Positions 1-9,358 of a stretch of 64,000 nucleotides of DNA are shown here, piece after piece. The stretch lies in contig NZ_SCOL01000005.1 of the NCBI RefSeq assembly GCF_005503015.1, positions 111,678-175,677 of the forward strand, written 5' to 3'. Position numbers and translations under genes: made by a program. Within the stretch, counting starts at the first letter, position 1. The number at the start of each line of letters is the position of its first letter. The DNA comes from Bacillus sp. E(2018) (lineage in GTDB: Bacteria > Bacillota > Bacilli > Bacillales > Fictibacillaceae). The notes below the pieces were generated by a model. The model was not told the DNA's origin. It worked only from the letters and a program-made list of their open reading frames with translations, and made no database searches.

Positions 1-96
1 TTGTGAATTGACTGTTTGAATATCTTTACTTGTAAACGGAAAATAAAGTGTGCTACTTAAAGCGGCGAACACTGCTATCTTTCTTAATTTTTTCAT
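1..96 (-). CDS. N-terminus of a secreted protein (partial)
   Basis: Only the first 32 codons lie in the window; the gene runs off the left edge. The start is ATG (complement of 94-96), with a G-rich GGGGGA ribosome site about 13 bases upstream. The peptide begins MKKLRKIAVFAALSS, a basic start followed by a hydrophobic stretch typical of a Sec signal peptide. Nothing in the visible part identifies the function. It points away from the biosynthetic cluster and need not belong to it. Confidence 0.55.
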   Translation of the reverse strand, partial: MKKLRKIAVFAALSSTLYFPFTSKDIQTVNSQ

Positions 97-190
97 AGAA
101 TTTAAAAATCCCCCTATTTGTTACTTTTATTATACATAATTAAACATATTTGTAAATATTATAAAAAGTTTATTATTTGTTATTTTCAAC

Positions 191-889
191 TTACTTACTC
201 GATATTGGTAGTTTACCTTCTAGAATTTCTTTGAGATTCCAATTTACTTCTGTATAAGTAGGTATAAAAGCCCATCGGTCTTTCCCTGAAGAGTTTGGGT
301 GGGAAGCATGTAGGAGTAGGTCATGTAAGATTATAATTGATCCAGCTTGTACTGGTAGAGATTTCAAATCATCTTCTTTAATATCACTTGGGAGTACGGA
401 TTTGGAGAAACCGTCTTCCCTTAAATCTATGTGTTCGTAACGTTGTTTGTGGCTACCAGGTACTACGATTAAACAACCATCATCTTGTGTAACATCATCT
501 AGGGAAATCCAAACAGAAAGCTTTTGACTTCCTTTCCAATAATACCAATCTTGATGCCAGGGAGAACCAAAGTCAGTTTTAGCATCTTTAAAAACAATTT
601 TGTCGTCTGTAAAACTCATACTTGAATCTGTTAAATTAGTGAGTAAACTCAAAATTTTATCACTGTGAACAAGATTCTTTACTTCATCGTTTATTCTAGA
701 TACTCCAATAAAAACTCCTTGCCCTTTTAGCTTTTCTTGATCAACTTCAATTCGACACTTCATAGGTTGTCCAGAATTAAACACTGATTGTAGTTCTTGT
801 TTTAGTTTCATGGTTTCCTCAGTGCTTAAAAAATTTTCAACTATTATGTACCCTTCTTTTAAGAAAAATTCTTTATCATTTGTATACAT
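191..889 (-). CDS. Phytanoyl-CoA dioxygenase (PhyH) family oxygenase
   Basis: Non-haem Fe(II)/2-oxoglutarate oxygenase, 232 residues, usual length for a small PhyH enzyme. Iron ligands fit H112 and D114 (motif WHQDW) and H194 (LLLHASHPN), with R205 in place to bind 2-oxoglutarate. The start chosen is the ATG at 889, preceded by AGGAGG about 13 bases upstream; an in-frame ATG at 934 has no ribosome site. It is divergent from the 1024-12396 operon across about 130 bases, so it is probably a tailoring hydroxylase or halogenase-like enzyme of the same cluster. PhyH proteins act on many small molecules, and the substrate cannot be read from sequence. The family call is secure; the pathway link is inference. 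Confidence 0.85.
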   Translation of the reverse strand: MYTNDKEFFLKEGYIIVENFLSTEETMKLKQELQSVFNSGQPMKCRIEVDQEKLKGQGVFIGVSRINDEVKNLVHSDKILSLLTNLTDSSMSFTDDKIVFKDAKTDFGSPWHQDWYYWKGSQKLSVWISLDDVTQDDGCLIVVPGSHKQRYEHIDLREDGFSKSVLPSDIKEDDLKSLPVQAGSIIILHDLLLHASHPNSSGKDRWAFIPTYTEVNWNLKEILEGKLPISSK

Positions 890-941
890 TTTTAAATTAT
901 AACCTCCTAAGTTAGTAATTGATATTAAGTCCATAATATAT

Positions 942-964
942 TATTGTGGATATATAATACAATA
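942..964. promoter_or_regulatory. Inverted repeat in the divergent promoter region
   Basis: The arms TATTGT and ACAATA are separated by 11 bases (942-947 and 959-964). They surround a TATAAT-like box at 953-958, in the only intergenic space between the oxygenase gene and the nine-gene operon. A dyad placed over a core promoter element is a typical operator layout. No regulator has been matched to it. The palindrome upstream of the DEIWP peptide gene at 13849-13876 differs in sequence. Confidence 0.4.
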
Positions 965-1023
965 TTAAAAATTATTAGAAATTAATTTGTAATAAAAATA
1001 TATGGGATTTGCGGAGGTTAGAT

Positions 1024-3078
1024 ATGAAAGTCATGTCAAAAAACTTAATCGGTAACAAAGCATTTAATCTGTATCAACTAAAAGAAAATTCATTAAATGT
1101 ACCCCCGTTTATGGTGATTACTTCAGATACAAACGATCATGATCTTAATAAGATAATGTCTTCTCTTGAAGCTACGATCCCTTCAGTTAATGGTTGGGCT
1201 GTTCGATCATCATCTGTAGTTGAGGATTCTTATGAAAAATCATTTGCAGGAAAATTTGAAACTGTATTTATTTCAAAAGTTGATGAATTGCAAGAAGCAG
1301 TCAAGAAAGTTTTAAATTCTGATGAATCTAATCATTCAATGGGAGTCATTGTTCAAGAGTTTATTCAGGCGGAATATTCTGGTGTTGTTTTTTCTTGTAA
1401 TCCCTTTACTGGTAATGAGCAAGTATTGATTGAAGTCGTTGAGGGTCAAGGAGAGAAATTAGTATCAGGATTTGAAACACCATTCATGTATGAAGGTGAA
1501 AAATGGCTTACTAAAGAGGTGCTGTCAGACAGTATAGTTGAAGAATTAAAATTAGTTATTAAGACTATGAAAACTAAATTTAAGTGCGATGTCGATATGG
1601 AATTTTGTGTAAAAAGAGGTGAGTTGTTTTGGCTACAGGTAAGGCCGGTTACTAAAATTTCTAATGTACGACCACAAAGCCTAGATAACATTAAAGGTGA
1701 TTGGTTCTTATTAGACCAATGTACGGAACCTGTGAGTCCTTTAATTCAAGAGCTAGATCCAGCAGGTTTTTTTAATTTTAATCTTTGGGATACCATCTTT
1801 ATTGATAATTACCCTTATATACAAATGAAGACTGCAATGTTTATGGGCCAGCAGAATGTTGATGTTGATGTTAAGCGTGAATGGGAGGAAATTCGGATGA
1901 CATATGAGCCTATGTTTGATGAATACCTAAATGAAGAGTATCACGAAGACTCTATAGAGTTATTGTGGGAAACACTGCATAAACAAATAAATGTATATCG
2001 CAGCTTTACAGAAAGGTACATGGATAGAAAATGGATGTTTATGCGAAGGAAAGTAGGTAGTAGATTACAAGAATTGATTAAAAAATCACTCGGAGAAAAT
2101 GTAAATCTAAATACTGAATTAGGAAAACTTACAACTTCTTTAAATACACTAACAGCTCAAAAGGTTAACATGTTGAACGAAATTGCATTGGATTTTAATC
2201 AACAACATACTATCAATCAAAATCTTTTCAGGAACTTTTTAAATAAGTTTGGTTACGAAATGCCTCATCCTGTCGCAATTCATCTCCCCTCCCTTGGAGA
2301 AAGACCAGATGAGTTACTTTTTAAAATAAAAGAACTATCTAAGAATTCGTCTAAAAAAGAATCTAAAAAAGCTGATTGGATAGGATATGCGAATAACATA
2401 TCAAAGAAATTATCTATCACTTTAGCGGAAGAGTTCAATGAGATGCTTCAACTTTATAGAGAATGCTTAATTCGTACAGAAGATGATGATTATTTATTAC
2501 AAAAAGGGGCTGCATCAACGCGTAAGCTTCTTTTGGAAATTGGGAAACGACTTACTCTAACCAACAAGTTAAAGAGACCAAACATGATTTTTTATCTTTC
2601 AAAAAGAGAATTAGAAAAAGCAGTTTTGTTAAACAAAGATATCAATGTTAACCATAAAGAACGATCAAGCAGCTTTAGAATGTCACAGGCAAGAATGCCA
2701 AAAACAACTTTGAGTGCAGAGAAACATGAACAAGATGGTAAGAAGGTAGAACTTTTACAAGGGACAGGAGTATCAGCGGGAAAAGCTTTAGGTGAGATTT
2801 ATATAATTAACAACCCATTGGACCGCAATTCTTATTCAATTCCAAGTGGAAGTATAGTAGTAGCGCCAGTTTTAACACCTAACTTATCTTATAATTTGAT
2901 TTCAGCAGCAGCTGTCATTACTGAAATTGGAGGATTCTTATCACATGGAGCTATCTTTGCCAGAGAAGTCGGAATTCCTGCGATAGTAGGTGTAGAAGAT
3001 GTTTGTACGTTACTGAAAAATGGAGAAAAGGTAAGAGTGGATGCAAATAATGGGCTGATAGAAGTGATTCAGAAGTGA
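1024..3078 (+). CDS. PEP-synthase/rifampicin-phosphotransferase-like dikinase
   Basis: Member of the PEP-utilising/dikinase superfamily, 684 residues. The N-terminus is an ATP-grasp (PPDK_N) domain with the motifs NKAFNL and WAVRSSSVVED. The C-terminus is the mobile phospho-histidine domain, motif GGFLSHGAIFAREVGIPAIVG, with the catalytic His near residue 641. The middle region would bind the acceptor. Such enzymes split ATP to AMP and phosphate and transfer the beta phosphate through the His to a small molecule. This one is shorter than PEP synthase and rifampicin phosphotransferase. The start is the ATG at 1024 after GCGGAGG. It is the first gene of the operon and overlaps the next by 4 bases. 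It may activate an intermediate or inactivate the product as self-protection; which is unknown. Confidence 0.8.
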   Translation: MKVMSKNLIGNKAFNLYQLKENSLNVPPFMVITSDTNDHDLNKIMSSLEATIPSVNGWAVRSSSVVEDSYEKSFAGKFETVFISKVDELQEAVKKVLNSDESNHSMGVIVQEFIQAEYSGVVFSCNPFTGNEQVLIEVVEGQGEKLVSGFETPFMYEGEKWLTKEVLSDSIVEELKLVIKTMKTKFKCDVDMEFCVKRGELFWLQVRPVTKISNVRPQSLDNIKGDWFLLDQCTEPVSPLIQELDPAGFFNFNLWDTIFIDNYPYIQMKTAMFMGQQNVDVDVKREWEEIRMTYEPMFDEYLNEEYHEDSIELLWETLHKQINVYRSFTERYMDRKWMFMRRKVGSRLQELIKKSLGENVNLNTELGKLTTSLNTLTAQKVNMLNEIALDFNQQHTINQNLFRNFLNKFGYEMPHPVAIHLPSLGERPDELLFKIKELSKNSSKKESKKADWIGYANNISKKLSITLAEEFNEMLQLYRECLIRTEDDDYLLQKGAASTRKLLLEIGKRLTLTNKLKRPNMIFYLSKRELEKAVLLNKDINVNHKERSSSFRMSQARMPKTTLSAEKHEQDGKKVELLQGTGVSAGKALGEIYIINNPLDRNSYSIPSGSIVVAPVLTPNLSYNLISAAAVITEIGGFLSHGAIFAREVGIPAIVGVEDVCTLLKNGEKVRVDANNGLIEVIQK

Positions 3079-3962
3079 ATATGGATCAGTTTACAGTGGC
3101 TACCTCTAAAGATATTGCAGAATTAAATGATTTAGAGATTCCTTTTAATTTCAAGAATAATATCAGTTTGGAATTAACAGAAGAAAACTTGAACCGTTTT
3201 AGGTGGATTCTAAAAAGAAAAGATAGTCGAATTGTTGGATTTCATCGTAGTTTCATTGTTAGTGGTTGGGGATTCTTGTCGGGTATTTTTATTCAGAGAG
3301 ACAATACTGACCAATGGCTACTACCGAAACTTGTAAACTACGCCATTAAGGATTTAATTTCTAATGGATGTAGCGGTTTGATAGCATGGGATGATTCACC
3401 ACCATCGTATAAGACTGATATTTTGAAACGTTATGGATTTACTGAGTATCCATCTTGTATTAATCGTCTTTTTTTTAATCGTGAAGGCATAGAGAAGTTA
3501 TCTTTTACTAGTCAACAAAATGCTGGTTGGTCAATTTCAACAGAACGGGATGTTAAAAACATTCTTTTATTAGCCAAAAGGGTAAGTTCTTATATAAACC
3601 TAGATAATTTAAAGGAAGTTAAAGAGTCATTTTGGATAGTTAAATATCATGAAGGAAATATAGTTGCTGCAATAAATTATTGGGTTCACGGAAATACGGC
3701 TGAAGTTCATTTTTCAATTTCAGAGAACGTAAGCTTGGATATTACTGGAGGAATTCAGGCTCTAGCCTTAAAAGTATCTAATATTCAAAGGATACAATTC
3801 CTAAAAATAAATCTAGAACCCGAAAGGGTTCTAACCTTAATAAGATTAACATCATTTGGAGCATGTACATATCGCAATGGATATAAAAATACATGTTTAA
3901 TTCGGGCGTTACAGAAAGAACAAAGGAGAGTTGAAAAATGCGTAAGTATAAAGCAATTATAA
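3075..3962 (+). CDS. GNAT-like acyltransferase, biosynthetic cluster
   Basis: A 295-residue protein whose first half has GNAT character: a central beta-strand/helix pattern, then the segment GCSGLIAWDDSPPSYKTDI and a terminal YGFTEYPSCINRLFF strand. The second half may be a second, more diverged GNAT-like unit. The acetyl-CoA loop (Q/RxxGxG/A) is not clear, so activity is uncertain. The start may be the GTG at 3075, overlapping the previous stop as GTGA, or the ATG at 3081. Tight coupling on both sides (a 25-base overlap with the next gene) places it firmly in the cluster operon. The family assignment is moderate and the substrate unknown. Confidence 0.5.
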   Translation: MNMDQFTVATSKDIAELNDLEIPFNFKNNISLELTEENLNRFRWILKRKDSRIVGFHRSFIVSGWGFLSGIFIQRDNTDQWLLPKLVNYAIKDLISNGCSGLIAWDDSPPSYKTDILKRYGFTEYPSCINRLFFNREGIEKLSFTSQQNAGWSISTERDVKNILLLAKRVSSYINLDNLKEVKESFWIVKYHEGNIVAAINYWVHGNTAEVHFSISENVSLDITGGIQALALKVSNIQRIQFLKINLEPERVLTLIRLTSFGACTYRNGYKNTCLIRALQKEQRRVEKCVSIKQL

Positions 3963-5275
3963 TAAATCTTAATTCATCACCAGATTTAAACTTTCAGCCT
4001 GTTTTTCCTATTGGAGCAGTTTATGTCCATTCTTATTTAAAACAAATTGGTGCGGAGAGTAGATTTATAGACTTTTTTGTATCTCCATCATCTTTTGAAT
4101 CATTGGAATTTTTAAACGAAGATTTCGACTGTATTGGATTCTCGCTTAGGAACATAGATTCTATGGAGTTAGATAGTGTGTTTTATGCTCCTTATTACAG
4201 AAAGATCATGGAACGTATTGTTAATAGAGCAAAAGAAATAAACCCATCTACACTCGTTTTATTAGGTGGGGGGGGGTACTCAGTTTACCACAATGGTCTC
4301 AAGGATCTTTTACCTTTCGATATAGGCATTACAGGAAATGTTGAAGAAGATCTGTATGATGCTATTTATAATCATTCTCAACAACTTGGTGGTGGGTTCC
4401 ATTTACTTCCAAACTTTCATCCGTTCCCTCTCGATTTTAATTCAGAATTAGTACATACCTATATAAAAAAGGGTGCTAAACAGATAGGTATACCTACTCG
4501 TTGTGGTGGAAGGTGCCCAATGAAGTGTGTATATTGCTCGTACGGAAAAATAGATAATAAGACTAATATTACAAGACCTCTCAATATACTTAAGGAAGAT
4601 ATACTAAGCTTGTATAACATGGGAATTAGGGAGGTATTCTTCACCGATTCACTATTTAATATCTCCCTCTCACATGCAAAGGAAATTTGCAGGATGATTA
4701 TTGATTTAAATTTACCAGATTTTCAGTGGTCTGCTTATGCTAAGCCAACAACTAATATGGAATTTATAGAACTAGCAAAACGTTCTGGATGTAAAAGCCT
4801 TCAAATATCTTTTGATACCTTTGATCCCGAGATGTTAAAAACGCTGAAAAAAGGATTTAATCAAGATCAAGCCATAGAGTTTATTGAGAATTGCAAGAAG
4901 TGGGAGCTTGATCTAATGGGGCTGTTTTTATTCGGTGGACCTGGGGAAAATGAAGAAACTATTAAAGAAACTTGTCGAATTATTAATAAATACTTTAAAC
5001 GAGGGGAATTCTTTTTCTCTTTTGGTATGCGAGTTTTGCCTGGAAGTTTGTTGGCAGATCTATCAGGTATACCAGAAGAAGACATGGTAAAACCACTATT
5101 CTGGCCATTCGAAGAATCATGTTTTGATTACGTTTTAACGCATCTGGATCAACGTTTCCTTCGGTTTAATAATCTTGGGAAAATATCAAGTTGGAGAAGA
5201 GAGTATAAAAAAATGAGACTTGAAATGTTACCTAAGGCAAATAAAAAAATTCTTCAAGGAACGGTAGCTTTATAG
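3938..5275 (+). CDS. Radical SAM enzyme with cobalamin-binding-like N-terminal domain
   Basis: A 445-residue radical SAM protein. Residues 1 to about 145 resemble the Rossmann-type B12-binding domain of BchE-like enzymes, although the classical DxHxxG base-off motif is not present. The [4Fe-4S] cluster motif CPMKCVYC gives Cys193, Cys197 and Cys200. A barrel follows (VFFTDSLFNI, LQISFDTFDPEML, LFLFGGPGENEET). These enzymes perform radical methylations, ring closures or rearrangements on unactivated carbons. The ATG at 3938 follows AAAGGAGAG and lies inside the previous gene. The coding sequence holds a run of nine G at about 4268-4276, unusual in such AT-rich DNA. The family is secure and the reaction unknown. 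Confidence 0.85.
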   Translation: MRKYKAIIINLNSSPDLNFQPVFPIGAVYVHSYLKQIGAESRFIDFFVSPSSFESLEFLNEDFDCIGFSLRNIDSMELDSVFYAPYYRKIMERIVNRAKEINPSTLVLLGGGGYSVYHNGLKDLLPFDIGITGNVEEDLYDAIYNHSQQLGGGFHLLPNFHPFPLDFNSELVHTYIKKGAKQIGIPTRCGGRCPMKCVYCSYGKIDNKTNITRPLNILKEDILSLYNMGIREVFFTDSLFNISLSHAKEICRMIIDLNLPDFQWSAYAKPTTNMEFIELAKRSGCKSLQISFDTFDPEMLKTLKKGFNQDQAIEFIENCKKWELDLMGLFLFGGPGENEETIKETCRIINKYFKRGEFFFSFGMRVLPGSLLADLSGIPEEDMVKPLFWPFEESCFDYVLTHLDQRFLRFNNLGKISSWRREYKKMRLEMLPKANKKILQGTVAL

Positions 5276-6741
5276 TGGAGGATGTACCATACAAAAAGAC
5301 ACTGATACAATATGTAATTCATTGGGCGAACTATAGACCTGATTCAATAGCCTTAGTAGACCCTTACAGGCAACTTTCTTACATTGAATTGAAGAAAGAG
5401 ATTATATATATACAACATTTTTTATTGAATTCAGGTATCAACAAGGGTGTGACTGTTGCAATATCTTCCCAAAAAAGTGTTGATTTGATTGTGTTTTATC
5501 TAGCTCTCTTTGGGCTTGGAGTTAATGTGGTTCCTCTGCCTGAACAGATAGATGATATAAAAAAAGTAAGGAATTTAATCAAGTTAACACATGTAAACTA
5601 TGTTCTTACCAATACTGATTTGTTAAAAAGAGGGACATGGAATCTCTTTCAAGTTGAATCTTTTTTAAATATGGCAGACCGAACAGTAGTTAATTTTCAG
5701 GAGATATATGCAAGAAATAAATCAGAATTAACAGTTTATGATGAGAATGAACAAGTCTACTTTAATATAACTTCAGGTTCTACTGGTAATAGTAAGGCAG
5801 CGAGAGTTGGTAATAAAGAAATTATATACAATGCAATTAAAGTTAACGAACTGTTTCCAATTACGTATAAAGATTGTTATTGTTGTTTGTTTTCTTCTGA
5901 AATGCATCCGCATGAAATTTTTGCCAAATCAATTGTATCAGGTGCTAAGTGTTTACTATTATCAAACTTTCACATCAGACATTTTAAACGGTACTTAATC
6001 AAAGAGGGTATTACACATCTGTTAACTACTCCTAATATTCTCCAAAAACTATTATCCTTAGTACCGGATACTGAGACATGGCAGGGAATTAAATACTCTC
6101 TTACAGGTGGAGAAAATGTACCTTATGTCCTGAGAAAAGAGTTTCATGAAATAACTTCAAAAAAACTGATTACTGCTTGGGGAAGTACTGAAACCACTGG
6201 GATAGTAATTACACTACCTGAAGAGTATTCCTTGGATCATAGGAATGTTTTAGGTGTACCAATACCAGGATATGACATAAAAATCATACCAGAAACCAGT
6301 GAATTATTAATAACCGGTGAATCATGTATAAAAAGCTATTGGAATTTTTCAGGAACTTCTCCTATAGATGAAACAGGATATTATCATACGTCTGATATAG
6401 TTTCAATTGATGAAACAGGAGTTTTATTCTACGAAGGGAGGCTAGATTCAATCATAAAAGTAGGTGCTAAAAAGCTTTCATTAATACACATTGAAAATCA
6501 ATTATTACAGATAAAGGGCCTCTCTGAAATATCTGTTCTTTATAATCAGTATAAAATGAAGACATTTGTATTTTTTTGTTTAACTGATAAACAATACTTA
6601 GATGATGTAATTTTTAAAGTGAAAGAGTTGTTAAAACAGGAAATGAATACCCAAGGTTTTCGTTTAATACACTTGCCAAATCTTCCAAAACTCTCAAATG
6701 GAAAGGTAGATAAGCAGAAATTACTAGTAACTTTTGAGTAA
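5275..6741 (+). CDS. Acyl-adenylating ligase (AMP-binding enzyme)
   Basis: Member of the ANL superfamily, 488 residues. Motifs are the P-loop NITSGSTGNSKAA (core 167-174), TAWGSTETTGIV (A5-like), GYYHTSDIV (A7), YEGRLDSIIKVGAKKLS (A8) and a terminal SNGKVDKQKL with the adenylation Lys at about 477. It activates a carboxylic acid as an AMP ester for transfer to CoA, a carrier or an amine. No carrier-protein domain or separate carrier gene is visible in the operon, so the acceptor may be CoA or an amine directly. The GTG start overlaps the previous stop by one base. A large C-terminal domain is present, so the enzyme looks intact. Function is well supported and the substrate is not predictable here. 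Confidence 0.85.
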   Translation: MEDVPYKKTLIQYVIHWANYRPDSIALVDPYRQLSYIELKKEIIYIQHFLLNSGINKGVTVAISSQKSVDLIVFYLALFGLGVNVVPLPEQIDDIKKVRNLIKLTHVNYVLTNTDLLKRGTWNLFQVESFLNMADRTVVNFQEIYARNKSELTVYDENEQVYFNITSGSTGNSKAARVGNKEIIYNAIKVNELFPITYKDCYCCLFSSEMHPHEIFAKSIVSGAKCLLLSNFHIRHFKRYLIKEGITHLLTTPNILQKLLSLVPDTETWQGIKYSLTGGENVPYVLRKEFHEITSKKLITAWGSTETTGIVITLPEEYSLDHRNVLGVPIPGYDIKIIPETSELLITGESCIKSYWNFSGTSPIDETGYYHTSDIVSIDETGVLFYEGRLDSIIKVGAKKLSLIHIENQLLQIKGLSEISVLYNQYKMKTFVFFCLTDKQYLDDVIFKVKELLKQEMNTQGFRLIHLPNLPKLSNGKVDKQKLLVTFE

Positions 6742-6749
6742 GGGTGTGT

Positions 6750-8753
6750 ATGAATATTTCAAAGAAAAATGCATTTTTAGAGCATGACTTAACTGAGTTT
6801 TTAAAACAATTTATGGTTAATTATAGATTTCTAAATCCACGGAAAAAAAGTAAATATAAATGGAACAAAGAAGTTTTATTTATAACAAAATTCCCTCCAG
6901 TAATTGGTGGTGTTGCAACTCAAGAGTATTGGAGAGCGAGGCACTTGGCTCTTAATGGCTTTAAAGTTAGGGTTGTAACCAATTGTAACGAAGCCGATGT
7001 TTCCTTACGATCTAACAATTGGAGAATAGATGATTTGTCCTGGATTGATTTCACAGACCAAAAGTCTGGCGGTTTACTGAAAACCTATTTTACTGAACCA
7101 AGTTTTTTAAAAGAAACAATTAATCAAAAGCATAGACATATCCCCATGGATTCAATGTCTCAATCAAAACTCTTTGGATTAGCATATAAGGTGATAAAAG
7201 AGTATAACTCCTCAGTTATTATAAGTGGCTATTTAGAACCTTATGGAGCAGCAGCTAATGAACTAAGTATTAAAACTGGTATACCTGTATATCAACACTT
7301 TGCAGGAAGTGATATTGAGAGATTATCTAACATACCAGAGATAGGTTGGCGCTACGAGAGTCTATTACAAGAGGCAGCAATGATAAGTACTTCTTGGGAT
7401 AAATTATCACGTCTACTTTCTTTTAATATTCCGCTACAAAAACTAAATATTATACCACCACCTACATTATTACCATCCGAACTTTTTTGTACAGAAGGTA
7501 AGAAAATGTATGTGAAAAATGGAAATGAAATCGTATTAGGTATTTATGGAAAATACAGTCCTCATAAATGTGCAGAGGAATTATTACAAGCTTCATTACA
7601 ATTAATTGAAAAAGGTTTGGAAATAAAAGTTTTCCTGTTATTAGTTGATGAATATTCAACTAATATACAGTTAATGAAATATATTGATGAGTTAAAAGCA
7701 AGGAATGCCATCATTATAGGGAGGGGAGTCCCTCCGTGGAGGATCCCAGAATTTATCCGATCATGTGATGCTATTTGTTTGTTAGAGTCTGATTTTCCGA
7801 TAAAAGTTCATGCGCCTATTACTCCATTAGAAGTAGCTTTATGTGGTAAACCAATATTATTTTCTAATGAAATGTACAATAAAATTCGAATTGAGGGGTT
7901 TGAAGAAGGTAAGAATTGTATAGTGATCGATGAACCAAGAAATATTGATCAAATAGCTCTAGGAATTAAGCGACTATCTAGTATAGATGATAACCAAGTT
8001 ATAAGACTCAGTAAAAAAGTTAATAAAAATATAAATTATTCATTATGGGATGACTATACAAGTGCAATAGAATCTTTATTTGGTTTCAATGGGATGGGGA
8101 ATTATAAACATATAAACATGTTTAATCATCTTGTATGTATATATTCTTTTTTTCCACTTACTCTATCTTTGCTAGAAAACTACTCTGATGAAACATATGA
8201 ATGGGTTCAAACCCACTTGTCTATTGAGAACTCCTTAAATTTAGCTTATGAATTTCAGGGTTTTCTAAAGAGAAGGTATTCAGGAATAAATGTTTATATA
8301 GATGATGCAATCTCGTATGAAGGTGCCCGAGTAGAATCTTTCAAACTGGCTTTAGAACTTAAGCCTAAACATGTTGAAAATCATCTCATTCGAATGAATT
8401 TCTTAGATGAAGATCAAATAAATTGCCAAGTGAAACTACGTAATAATCCTATTTTAGTAGCGTTTAAAACTAATATTGTTGATATATATAACTCTTTATT
8501 TCAAAAGTCTTTCACACTATGTGAGGTTGAGACACAGCATTTTCTTTTCCTGTCATCCAATGGATTAACATATCACTGTTTTAATGTTTCAAAACAAGAT
8601 CTTTTAGATTTAGAGAAATTAAGAGCGGGAATATCTATTCAACAAATAAAAGGGAAGTCTCAATTACTTAAACAGCTAACTTTTTATAACTATCTAACTT
8701 CCTCGATTGAAAAAAAAATAGTTGAATTGGAGGAATTGAATTGCAAGAAATAA
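6750..8753 (+). CDS. GT4-type glycosyltransferase with extra C-terminal domain
   Basis: A 667-residue protein. The N-terminal two thirds follow a GT-B glycosyltransferase plan: VLFITKFPPVIGGVATQEYWRA (nucleotide-sugar loop), GYLEPYGAAANELS, HFAGSDIERL, LGIYGKYSPHKCAEELLQA at the start of the donor domain, and APITPLEVALCGKPILFSNE as the E-rich donor motif. The last 230 residues or so (after about 430) are not a known part of GT4 enzymes and were not recognised. The ATG at 6750 is preferred over the GTG at 6744. It overlaps the next gene by 13 bases. It probably glycosylates the cluster product or a precursor. The fused C-terminal domain may supply acceptor binding. Confidence 0.7.
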   Translation: MNISKKNAFLEHDLTEFLKQFMVNYRFLNPRKKSKYKWNKEVLFITKFPPVIGGVATQEYWRARHLALNGFKVRVVTNCNEADVSLRSNNWRIDDLSWIDFTDQKSGGLLKTYFTEPSFLKETINQKHRHIPMDSMSQSKLFGLAYKVIKEYNSSVIISGYLEPYGAAANELSIKTGIPVYQHFAGSDIERLSNIPEIGWRYESLLQEAAMISTSWDKLSRLLSFNIPLQKLNIIPPPTLLPSELFCTEGKKMYVKNGNEIVLGIYGKYSPHKCAEELLQASLQLIEKGLEIKVFLLLVDEYSTNIQLMKYIDELKARNAIIIGRGVPPWRIPEFIRSCDAICLLESDFPIKVHAPITPLEVALCGKPILFSNEMYNKIRIEGFEEGKNCIVIDEPRNIDQIALGIKRLSSIDDNQVIRLSKKVNKNINYSLWDDYTSAIESLFGFNGMGNYKHINMFNHLVCIYSFFPLTLSLLENYSDETYEWVQTHLSIENSLNLAYEFQGFLKRRYSGINVYIDDAISYEGARVESFKLALELKPKHVENHLIRMNFLDEDQINCQVKLRNNPILVAFKTNIVDIYNSLFQKSFTLCEVETQHFLFLSSNGLTYHCFNVSKQDLLDLEKLRAGISIQQIKGKSQLLKQLTFYNYLTSSIEKKIVELEELNCKK

Positions 8754-9334
8754 CTGTTAGATTACCAAATGCTATGGGAATAAAAAATCATTCACTCGTA
8801 GAGAAGTTAGTTTTTAAAATCGAAAATGCAATCTCTAAGGATTATTACGAAAAAATTCAGTATAGAGTATTAAAAAGTAATCCTGAGATTAGCATAAATG
8901 ATTTTTTAGTTCGTTGGTTTGAATTAAAACGTTATTTCATATTAAAGGCGATATTTCCTGAATTGTCCATGTATTCTAAAGAAGTAGATGAAATTTGGCA
9001 TGAAATGTTGATGTTTACAAGAGAGTACCAAGATTTTAGTGAAAGATTTCTAGGTAGCATGTTGCATCATAACCCCCATATTGAAGAAAATATTGAGGAC
9101 TTTTTCGGCAAAGGATGGTTTGACTGGGCATACCTTCAACTCTTTCACCTTGAACCATTTAGTTGGCACTTGTGGCATGGTTTTTTATTTCACAAACTAA
9201 ATCCTGGTATTGAAAACCTTCTAAGAAGCGGGCAAGTACATGAAATAGAAAAGATTTTCAATACTCAATTCATAAAGTCATTCCCAGAAGGAGAAACATT
9301 TTTAAAGAATGTAATTGATAAGTTACTAAATTAA
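8741..9334 (+). CDS. Small protein with a GRDP-like VDEIWHEM motif
   Basis: A 197-residue protein. The motif KEVDEIWHEMLMFTREYQDFSERFLG resembles the repeated DEIWH-type motif of glycine-rich-domain-like (GRDP/DUF1399) proteins, whose role in bacteria is unclear. Other features are many aromatic residues (FSWHLWHGFLFH) and conserved-looking His residues that could bind metal. Translation probably starts at the TTG at 8741, which has GGAGG at 8729-8733, 7 bases upstream and inside the end of the glycosyltransferase gene. It lies between the glycosyltransferase and the second radical SAM gene and is therefore part of the pathway. No enzymatic function is claimed. Confidence 0.6.
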   Translation: MQEITVRLPNAMGIKNHSLVEKLVFKIENAISKDYYEKIQYRVLKSNPEISINDFLVRWFELKRYFILKAIFPELSMYSKEVDEIWHEMLMFTREYQDFSERFLGSMLHHNPHIEENIEDFFGKGWFDWAYLQLFHLEPFSWHLWHGFLFHKLNPGIENLLRSGQVHEIEKIFNTQFIKSFPEGETFLKNVIDKLLN

Positions 9335-9358
9335 AATCATAAAGGTAAGGTGTGAATT

